64,000 nt of DNA from an uncultured Corynebacterium sp. (GTDB lineage: Bacteria; Actinomycetota; Actinomycetes; Mycobacteriales; Mycobacteriaceae). Shown here one piece after another: positions 9,005 through 16,906 of the stretch. Positions within the stretch are counted from its first letter, which is position 1. Each line of letters opens with the position of its first letter. A program made the position numbers and the translations under genes. Location of the stretch: contig NZ_CAMIHD010000003.1 of the NCBI RefSeq assembly GCF_946222835.1, positions 103,103 through 167,102 of the forward strand. The letters run 5' to 3'. Under the pieces are notes generated by a model that did not search any database, was not told the origin of the DNA, and saw only the letters and a program-made list of their open reading frames with translations.

Positions 9005-9904
9005 CTAGTCACCAATCTGGTCGCGACCACGCTTAACGATGTTCTCATCGACCTCGCCCACCAGCTCGTGGTCCTTATTCGTGTACTCAAACTTGGACAG
9101 CACATAGCGCATGGCGTTAATACGGGCACGCTTTTTGTCGTTGGACTTAATGGTAATCCACGGCGACTCTTCCGTATCCGTGTAGCGGAACTGCTCTTCC
9201 TTCGCACGGGTGTAGTCATCCCACTTATCCAGCGAAGCCAAGTCCATCGGAGACAGCTTCCACTGGCGCACCGGGTCGATCTGGCGGATAGCGAAGCGGG
9301 TGCGCTGCTCCTTACGGGTAACCGAGAACCACAACTTGGTCAGGGAGATACCCGAGCCAAGAATCATGTTCTCCAGCATCGGGACCTCACGAAGGAACTC
9401 CGCGTGCTGACTTTCGGTACAAAAGCCCATAACGCGCTCCACACCGGAGCGGTTATACCAAGAGCGGTCAAAGAAGACGATCTCGCCACCGGCTGGGAAG
9501 TGTTCAATATAGCGCTGGAAATACCACGAGGTGGACTCACGCGGCGACGGCTTCTCCAATGCCACAGTGCGAGCACCACGCGGGTTCAGGTGCTCGTTAA
9601 AACGCTTAATGGTGCCACCCTTACCGGCTGCGTCGCGCCCTTCAAAGATAATAATGTGGCGCTGGCCAGTCTCCTTGGTCCAGTTCTGCCACTTCAGCAG
9701 CTCAATCTGCAGAGCGCGCTTCACAGACTCGTACTCGTCGCGAGTCATACGCTCATCATAGGGGTAATTTTCACGCCAAGTCTGAACCGGGGAACCATCC
9801 GGCATGATCAGCGAAGGATCATCCTCGTCGGTTCCATCGACGACGTAGCCGTCAGTTTTTGCCAGGTCGATCTCGGGAAGGTCGTCGTCTTTAATATCAG
9901 CCAT
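9005..9904 (-). CDS. ppk2: Polyphosphate kinase 2
   Basis: 299 residues of the PPK2 family, single-domain type. Walker A is IIFEGRDAAGKGG (about 85-97), Walker B and lid are FFDRSWYNRSGVERVMGF (about 143-160), and the typical KLWFSVTRKEQ follows. It transfers phosphate between polyphosphate and nucleoside di- or monophosphates in the cytoplasm. In C. glutamicum one ppk2 paralogue sits next to porA-porH and groEL2, as here. It has its own terminator and is separated from porA by another, so it is probably transcribed alone. Confidence 0.95.
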   Translation of the reverse strand: MADIKDDDLPEIDLAKTDGYVVDGTDEDDPSLIMPDGSPVQTWRENYPYDERMTRDEYESVKRALQIELLKWQNWTKETGQRHIIIFEGRDAAGKGGTIKRFNEHLNPRGARTVALEKPSPRESTSWYFQRYIEHFPAGGEIVFFDRSWYNRSGVERVMGFCTESQHAEFLREVPMLENMILGSGISLTKLWFSVTRKEQRTRFAIRQIDPVRQWKLSPMDLASLDKWDDYTRAKEEQFRYTDTEESPWITIKSNDKKRARINAMRYVLSKFEYTNKDHELVGEVDENIVKRGRDQIGD

Positions 9905-9976
9905 GCATTTAGTGTAACCCGAATGTAGGCATCAAGCGCGCTAAATTTTCGCAGTTACCCCTGCCCCCAATTGAGC

Positions 9977-10018
9977 AATAAAACAAAAAGAAGGCCTACC
10001 GGTTCGGTAGGCCTTCCT
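9977..10018 (-). terminator. Rho-independent terminator after porA
   Basis: A perfect 10-bp stem AAGGCCTACC/GGTAGGCCTT (9991-10000 with 10006-10015) with a 5-nt loop; on the minus strand it is followed by a T-rich tract. It ends the porH-porA transcript. Confidence 0.88.
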
Positions 10019-10057
10019 TCTTCAGCGAGCGTTAAAGCTCAGAGCTGAAAGATGTTC

Positions 10058-10189
10058 TTATGCGAACATGCCGAGCAGCTGGGAAGCGCCCTTAGCAATC
10101 TGAACGAGCGGCTCGATCAGGGTTCCGTAGATGTTCAGGTCGTTTGCGAACTCGGAAGAACCGATTGCGAAGTTAATGAAGCCGTCCAT
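10058..10189 (-). CDS. porA: Cell-wall channel subunit PorA (43 aa)
   Basis: A 43-codon gene with a strong AAGGAG 8 nt before its ATG. The protein starts MDGFINFAIGSSEF, ends GASQLLGMFA, has no signal peptide, no Cys, and a helical acidic character. In C. glutamicum PorA and PorH are tiny proteins that together form the main cation-selective channel of the mycolate outer membrane and carry mycolic acid on a serine; here serines at 11, 12 and 37 are possible sites. The call rests on size, position between porH and ppk2 and the shared operon, because PorA sequences are poorly conserved. Confidence 0.82.
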   Translation of the reverse strand: MDGFINFAIGSSEFANDLNIYGTLIEPLVQIAKGASQLLGMFA

Positions 10190-10261
10190 TTTATCTCCTT
10201 AGGACTAGTATTTGAAGATTGAAGATCAGAACCTAAAAGGCCCCGATGAGAAGTAAATGAA

Positions 10262-10450
10262 TTACTTGTTCTCAGCAATCAGGGAAGAGGTGCCTGGGAA
10301 GAAATCAGCTGCCTCAGGCTCGGAGGACAGGAAGTCGAAGGCCAAGATGGTGTTCTGGAAGAAGGAACCAACGTTGCCCAGGATCTTGCCCCAGCCTTCC
10401 CAGGTGTCTACGAAGTTGTCGAGGTGGGTGATAACGTTAGAGAGATCCAT
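10262..10450 (-). CDS. porH: Cell-wall channel subunit PorH (62 aa)
   Basis: 62 residues, no signal peptide, acidic and helical. The N terminus MDLSNVITHLDNF resembles C. glutamicum PorH, which also begins MDLS, and the C terminus is serine-containing (GTSSLIAENK), as in PorH, where a serine near the C terminus is O-mycoloylated. AGGAG lies 8 nt before the ATG at 10450; a longer in-frame reading from 10528 has no ribosome site. It is 72 bp upstream of porA with no terminator between, so they form one operon making a hetero-oligomeric outer-membrane channel. Confidence 0.85.
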   Translation of the reverse strand: MDLSNVITHLDNFVDTWEGWGKILGNVGSFFQNTILAFDFLSSEPEAADFFPGTSSLIAENK

Positions 10451-11120
10451 ATATGAACTCCTAAAATAGATCCGAAGCTTTTGCCGCGGAGGGGTTTGCA
10501 GTTTGCAGACACCCTCAGTGGGCGTCACATGATTTATTTTGGCACAAGTTTGGACGAAATCAAGTCAAATTCGCATGAACGTTCCGACACACTGGCAACT
10601 TGATAAGGATGGGGTTATAAGTTATGGCAGTCATTAAAAACTTTTTACCCCAACTCAAAGTCCACTGAACTGGGCTTTTTCGCCACACCCCAAATAGGTA
10701 GGTGACTTAAAACTTAACACTGTAACGCTTTTCCGTGTAACGAACGATAGATAGGCCTGAAACTCCACCTCTGGGAGCGAAAAAATTTTATAAATTTCTG
10801 CCCTTCAATTACCCCTATACGGGGTCACTGGGACGCATGGTTCAGGTGTTAAAAGCTGTGGCGGTAGTTGTTAAGCCCTCAACCGCGATAAAGTTCTGGG
10901 GTGTTCATTACCCCGCAGGCCAAATCGAAATCAGCTATGACGAGCATCTTCGGAGGGCTTTCCCGTAGAGACGAGGCGCCGCTGTATCGCACCAATTAAG
11001 CAGAATGATGCAGACACGCCGAAGCGCCCCGCTTCATGCGCTCTAAAGCACACGAGCAGGGCGCTCAGAAGGGACTAGGAGGCTCCGAGAGCCGTATCCT
11101 AGATCTTATCGGGGCCTTAT
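10451..11120. other. 670-bp gene-free region between groEL2 and porH
   Basis: No convincing gene on either strand: minus-strand ATGs here run into stops within 25 codons and lack good ribosome sites. The part nearest porH (10500-10830) is AT-richer and probably holds the porHA promoter. The part 10810-11110 is full of short inverted repeats: ACCCC-N3-GGGGT type at 10811-10825, GGGGT-N7-ACCCC around 10898-10914, GAAGC-N5-GCTTC at 11021-11035, and a two-part stem at 11075-11102. It could be a long leader or a separate structured RNA. Confidence 0.45.
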
Positions 11121-12767
<1,647 letters not shown>

Positions 12768-12884
12768 TGTGTTTGTGCTCCTTGGTTTATTGAGGACGAC
12801 ACTCACGTCTTTCTCGCTGCGGACGCCCGCGACGGCATGGCTGGTGAGTGTGAACCAACCTCAACCACAACGATGTAGATTTAT

Positions 12885-12911
12885 CTAGCACTCATACTGC
12901 GCGAGTGCTAA
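12885..12911 (-). promoter_or_regulatory. CIRCE operator (HrcA site) of groEL2
   Basis: CTAGCACTC, nine bases, GAGTGCTAA. This matches the CIRCE consensus TTAGCACTC-N9-GAGTGCTAA at 17 of 18 arm positions. It lies about 118 bp before the groEL2 start, so the mRNA has a leader of some 100 nt. Confidence 0.93.
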
Positions 12912-12944
12912 CGACCATTCTGGCACTCTCCCACCGCGACTGCA

Positions 12945-12978
12945 AGAAAAAATGGCGCCCCCGCGAAGGGACGCCATT
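12945..12978 (-). terminator. Rho-independent terminator after the OPT gene
   Basis: Stem of 12951-12962 with 12968-12978 (AATGGCG and CCC parts paired, one mismatch), followed on the minus strand by a T-run. It lies 22 bp after the transporter stop. Confidence 0.85.
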
Positions 12979-12999
12979 ATATAAGGAATGGATCAGGAA

Positions 13000-14970
13000 C
13001 TAGGAGCTCTTCACCGTGCGCTTGGTCCAGCGGTAGATGAACGTTAGCGCGATAATGAAGAGGATCACGCCCACCACGGTGGCGGAGGCACCACCCTCAA
13101 AGATTTCCAGCGGGCTCTCGCCGCCCGCGGCGGCGATGATGCCGGCGTTGACCACGCCAAAGAGGGACTCACCCACGATGAGGCCGGTGGCCAGGAGGGT
13201 ACCCATACGCTTGGCAAACTCCGGGTGGGATTGCTTCGCGGCCCACTTGTCATAGAAGGTGCCCAAGATGGCACCGATGGGGATGACGATGGTCAGGGCG
13301 GCCGGTAGGTACATGCCCATGCCAGCGGCCAGTGGGGACAGCGAGTACTTATCGGTGAACTTGCGCAGGAGCTCGTCAATAATAATAAGGACAGCGCCAA
13401 TGGCCATACCGATGAAGATGAGGTTCCAATCCAACGAACTATCAAAGATGCCGGAGGCAACGGAGGACATCAGGGCGGCCTGCGGGGCGGCCAAGGCGTC
13501 TTCGCCGGCGCCTTCCATGCCTTGGAAACCGAAGCCGTGGAGCATGACCTGCAGAATCGGCGGGATAACGAGGGAGCCGAAAACCACGCCGATGATGAGC
13601 GCTACCTGCTGCTTCCACGGAGTAGCGCCGACGAGCTGACCGGTCTTGAGGTCCTGCAGATTGTCATTGGAAATGGTAGCAATGCCAAAGACGATGGCCG
13701 CGGTGAAGAGCGTGTAGGCCACCAAAGACAAAGGATCGGCAGTGGTGCCGCGGGTGACGGCCGCGATGAGCAGCGAGGCGGCGAGTACGGCGATGATGCC
13801 GATGGAGGAAATTGGCGAGTTAGACGCGCCAATCAGGCCGGCCATGTAGCCGCACACGGAGGCGATAATCAGGCCCACCAGCAGGGTAAAGAGGACAGAG
13901 ACGGTAATGAGCACTGCCATGTGGTCGTGGATATCGGTACCGCGCACAAAGTCCCACAACAGCAATGCGATAGGCACCATGAACGCCACAATGGTGGTGG
14001 CGACATACGGGAAGGGAATATCGCGCTCGGTGACGTCCACGGCAGAGCCGGACTTGCGGGCGCGCGAGGAGGCCAGGGACTGGCGGATGCCCACTGCAAT
14101 GGGAGCGGCAATCTTCAGCAGGGTCCAAATGGCCGCAATGGCCATGGTGCCCACGCCGATGAAACGGATGTCATCGGAGAAGGTGGTATCGACGACGTCG
14201 GCAAGCGCGGTGGCACCAGTAATATCGCCGGTGGTGAAAATGGGCAGCAAAATGAAGTAGGAAATGACTACGCCAACCAGCATGGCAATGCCTACCGGCA
14301 GGCCCACCAAGTGGCCGACGCCGATAAGCGCGGTGGACAGGCTAGTGCCCAGGGTGGTCGCGCCGGCGCCGAGCTTGAAATAGGCGGTGACCTCGGAGGC
14401 GGCGGCCTTCATTGCGGTCAGCAGCGCCATGACGGCCGAGGTAATGCCACCGGCGACGATGACGCGCAGGCCCTTGGCATTTTCTTCGTGGCTGGTGCCG
14501 GACGCATTCTCATCGCCCACCTTGAGAACCTCGGCCGCGGCCACGCCCTCCGGGTAGGGAAGATCGGAGCCGGTGACCAAAGCGCGGCGCAGCGGGATGG
14601 AATACATCACGCCCAGCACGCCGCCGATGATGCACACGCCGGCCGTCTGCACGAAGCCAAAGCCCTGCCAGTAACCCACCATGACCAGGCCCGGGAGGAC
14701 AAAGATGATGGCGGACAAGGTGCCCGCGGCAGAGGCAATGGTCTGCACAATGTTGTTTTCTTTAACGTTGTGGCCCTTGAACCGGCGCAGCACCGCCATG
14801 GAAATCACGGCGGCCGGGATGGAGGTAGCAAAGGTCAGGCCCACCTTCAGGCCTAAGTACACGTTGGCGGCGGTGAAGATGAGGGTAATCAGGCCACCGA
14901 TAATGATGCCGCGCAGCGTCAGCTCGGGCAGGGAGGCCTTGGAACCTGCGGCGGATGATGCGTTCGCCAT
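13000..14970 (-). CDS. OPT-family oligopeptide or siderophore transporter
   Basis: 656 residues and about 15 hydrophobic segments. It begins with a short polar tail, then the family's first helices (LTLRGIIIGGLITLIFTAAN, VYLGLKVGLTFATSIPAAV). This is the prokaryotic OPT/YSL group, secondary transporters of the cytoplasmic membrane for small peptides or metal-chelate complexes; the substrate cannot be read here. Good AAAGGA lies before the ATG. A dipeptidase is transcribed divergently next door, which would suit peptide use, but the link is only by position. Confidence 0.9.
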   Translation of the reverse strand: MANASSAAGSKASLPELTLRGIIIGGLITLIFTAANVYLGLKVGLTFATSIPAAVISMAVLRRFKGHNVKENNIVQTIASAAGTLSAIIFVLPGLVMVGYWQGFGFVQTAGVCIIGGVLGVMYSIPLRRALVTGSDLPYPEGVAAAEVLKVGDENASGTSHEENAKGLRVIVAGGITSAVMALLTAMKAAASEVTAYFKLGAGATTLGTSLSTALIGVGHLVGLPVGIAMLVGVVISYFILLPIFTTGDITGATALADVVDTTFSDDIRFIGVGTMAIAAIWTLLKIAAPIAVGIRQSLASSRARKSGSAVDVTERDIPFPYVATTIVAFMVPIALLLWDFVRGTDIHDHMAVLITVSVLFTLLVGLIIASVCGYMAGLIGASNSPISSIGIIAVLAASLLIAAVTRGTTADPLSLVAYTLFTAAIVFGIATISNDNLQDLKTGQLVGATPWKQQVALIIGVVFGSLVIPPILQVMLHGFGFQGMEGAGEDALAAPQAALMSSVASGIFDSSLDWNLIFIGMAIGAVLIIIDELLRKFTDKYSLSPLAAGMGMYLPAALTIVIPIGAILGTFYDKWAAKQSHPEFAKRMGTLLATGLIVGESLFGVVNAGIIAAAGGESPLEIFEGGASATVVGVILFIIALTFIYRWTKRTVKSS

Positions 14971-15194
14971 GCCAGGTCCTTTCTATTCTCGGCTATGAAA
15001 GTTTCTTATTTCACCCACGCAGCGAGCTACAGCGGGTTGCAGCCCGCTACGTCCGTTTCTATCTGTTTGGTACCGGTTACTTTCCCGCTTTGAGTCCGAC
15101 CGGACAGAATCCGCACAGGGTGGAATGAAAAAATTTTAGTTCACCACCCCAGCGTTTTCCTATTCCGGTTGCTCTATAGCTTGAGGCGGGCGGG

Positions 15195-15200
15195 TACCGT
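15195..15200 (+). promoter_or_regulatory. -10 box of the dipeptidase gene
   Basis: TACCGT, 7 nt before the ATG at 15208, suggests a leaderless transcript, although AGGGA also lies between. A 6-bp hairpin (AGCGGG/CCCGCT, 15031-15048) sits farther upstream in this 237-bp divergent spacer; I assign no role to it. Confidence 0.4.
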
Positions 15201-15207
15201 AGGGAAC

Positions 15208-16575
15208 ATGACTGCACTTAATGAAAGCATTCGCAACGATCGCGAGACCATTTTCCGCCAGCTCAGCGAGCTCGTGGCCTTTAACTCCGTCCACGATGAG
15301 GAGGGCTTGGAGGACCAGACCAAGGGCGCAAGCCAATGGGTTAAGTCCGCATTGGAAGAGGCCGGAGTGAGCGTGGAAACCATCACCACGGCCGATGGCT
15401 CCACCGCCATCTTGGGCGAGCGCAAGGGTGACGAGGGTGCCAAGACGGTGCTGCTTTACTCCCACTATGACGTGGTGCCGGCCGGCAATCGCGAGGCCTG
15501 GGAATCCGATCCCTTTACCCTTAGCGAGCGCCAGGCCGCCGATGGTTCCACCCGCTGGTATGGCCGCGGCGCCGCCGATTGCAAGGGCAATGTAGCCATG
15601 CACTTGGCGGCCCTGCGCGCGGTAGACAATAATGGCGGCACCAAGGTGAACCTGAAGTACCTCATCGAGGGCTCCGAGGAGCGCGGCGGCGAGGGCTTGT
15701 CCCAGCTCATCAAGGACCGCCCGGAGCTTTTTGCTGCCGACGCCATCCTCATCGCCGATGCGGGCAACGCCGCCGTGGGCCAGCCGACCTTGACCACGTC
15801 CCTGCGCGGCGGCGCGCAGATTGGCGTGCAGGTCGATACTTTGGCCTCCGCCGTGCACTCCGGCCAGTTTGGCGGCGCGGCACCGGATGCCGCCAAGGCG
15901 CTGATGCGCGCCATCGACTCCTTGTCCGATGAGTACGGCCGCACCGTTATCGACGGCGTGGATACCACCGCCGAGTGGTCCGGCCAGGAGTACCCGGCCG
16001 AGGCCTTCCGCGCCGATGCGCAGCTGCTGGAGGGCACCAAGATCATGGGCGAAGACGACCCGGCCGGTGCCACCCCGGTGGCCAACATGGTCTGGTCCCG
16101 CCCGGCCATTACCGTGACCGGCTTTACCTCCACCCCGGTGGCAGAAGCCGTCAACGCCGTGCCCGCCACCGCTTCCGCGCAGCTCAACTTGCGCGTTCCG
16201 GCCGGTGCCGATGCCGCCGCGATTGCCGACGCCGTCTGTGATCACCTCCGCGCCCACACCCCTTGGGGCGCCCATGTTAAGGCCGAGGTGCTGGAATCCA
16301 ACGCCGGCTTTGCCACCGATCCCGAAAAGCCAGCCGCTGCCCTGCTGGGCGAGTGCCTGTCTGAGGCTTATGGCAAGGAAACGGCCGCACAGGGCATGGG
16401 CGGCTCCATCCCGCTGACCACCGAGCTGCAGGAGGCTCACCCCAACGCGGAGATCGCTCTCTACGGCGTGGAGGAGCCAAAGTGCACCATCCACTCCGCC
16501 AATGAGTCCGTGGATCCCACGGAGATCGAGAATATCGCCGCCGCCGAGGCGCTCTTCCTGCAGCGCTACGCTTAA
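15208..16575 (+). CDS. M20-family zinc dipeptidase
   Basis: 455 residues. The M20 metal and catalytic residues are visible: His in LLYSHYDVVPA, bridging Asp in GRGAADCKGN, the Glu-Glu pair in IEGSEERGGEG, Asp in IADAGN and the final His in KCTIHSANESV. A dimerisation domain of about 110 residues splits the catalytic domain, as usual. No signal peptide; it hydrolyses short peptides or N-acyl amino acids in the cytoplasm. An upstream in-frame ATG (15169) is rejected because it would put the probable -10 box inside the gene. It is divergent from the OPT transporter. Confidence 0.92.
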   Translation: MTALNESIRNDRETIFRQLSELVAFNSVHDEEGLEDQTKGASQWVKSALEEAGVSVETITTADGSTAILGERKGDEGAKTVLLYSHYDVVPAGNREAWESDPFTLSERQAADGSTRWYGRGAADCKGNVAMHLAALRAVDNNGGTKVNLKYLIEGSEERGGEGLSQLIKDRPELFAADAILIADAGNAAVGQPTLTTSLRGGAQIGVQVDTLASAVHSGQFGGAAPDAAKALMRAIDSLSDEYGRTVIDGVDTTAEWSGQEYPAEAFRADAQLLEGTKIMGEDDPAGATPVANMVWSRPAITVTGFTSTPVAEAVNAVPATASAQLNLRVPAGADAAAIADAVCDHLRAHTPWGAHVKAEVLESNAGFATDPEKPAAALLGECLSEAYGKETAAQGMGGSIPLTTELQEAHPNAEIALYGVEEPKCTIHSANESVDPTEIENIAAAEALFLQRYA

Positions 16576-16631
16576 GGTTAAAACCCTAGGTCCAGCTTGG
16601 ACTCTGCCTGCCGCCAAGATTGACGCGGCTT

Positions 16632-16661
16632 ACCCCGCACTCTGGGTGCGGGGTTTCTTTA
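16632..16661 (+). terminator. Rho-independent terminator after the dipeptidase
   Basis: Perfect 9-bp stem ACCCCGCAC/GTGCGGGGT (16632-16640 with 16646-16654), 5-nt loop, then TTCTTT. It lies 56 bp after the stop codon. Confidence 0.9.
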
Positions 16662-16679
16662 TGCCGCGAAATGGCCCCA

Positions 16680-16906
16680 TATAATACAGCGCATAAAAAT
16701 AATCCTTTCGAAGCCGTAGAAAAACCGGTAAAGTGGCAGAAAGTTGGCCCCGCGCTCGGCCATGTTGCTTGCATCGTGCCGCCGCAGCGTACTCAACAGC
16801 GCGCGGCACGTGAATGTTCTCGCCTCTCAGCAGTTGTGGTGTTTGTGGTGTTCGCGGCAGCGGGGCAGGAGAACTTGACACAACCATAAGGAGCGCAGAA
16901 ACCAAC
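16680..16906 (+). promoter_or_regulatory. Probable promoter and leader of the mrp operon
   Basis: TATAAT at 16680-16685 is a perfect -10 hexamer just after the dipeptidase terminator; a clear -35 is not seen. The following leader of about 215 nt contains a perfect 8-bp inverted repeat CGTGCCGC/GCGGCACG (16775-16782 with 16803-16810). No reading frame of note lies in it. A second promoter nearer the gene cannot be excluded (TTGACA at 16875). Confidence 0.45.

Noticed and set aside
10870..10944. Minus-strand frame of 23 codons (MLVIADFDLACGVMN...)
   Set aside because: No good ribosome site, and it overlaps several stems; too weak to call a leader peptide.
11075..11102. Two-part stem just after groEL2 as a terminator
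   Set aside because: No T-run follows on the minus strand; it is listed only as part of the structured gene-free region.
13522..14856. 444-codon plus-strand frame rich in Gly, Asp and His
   Set aside because: Antisense to the OPT transporter; the composition is what the reverse of membrane-helix codons gives.
15160..16617. 485-codon minus-strand frame
   Set aside because: Antisense to the M20 dipeptidase, whose metal ligands are all present; the reverse frame shows no family motif.
16875..16880. TTGACA as the -35 of a promoter close to mrpA
   Set aside because: No -10 hexamer lies at 16-18 bp after it before the start codon.
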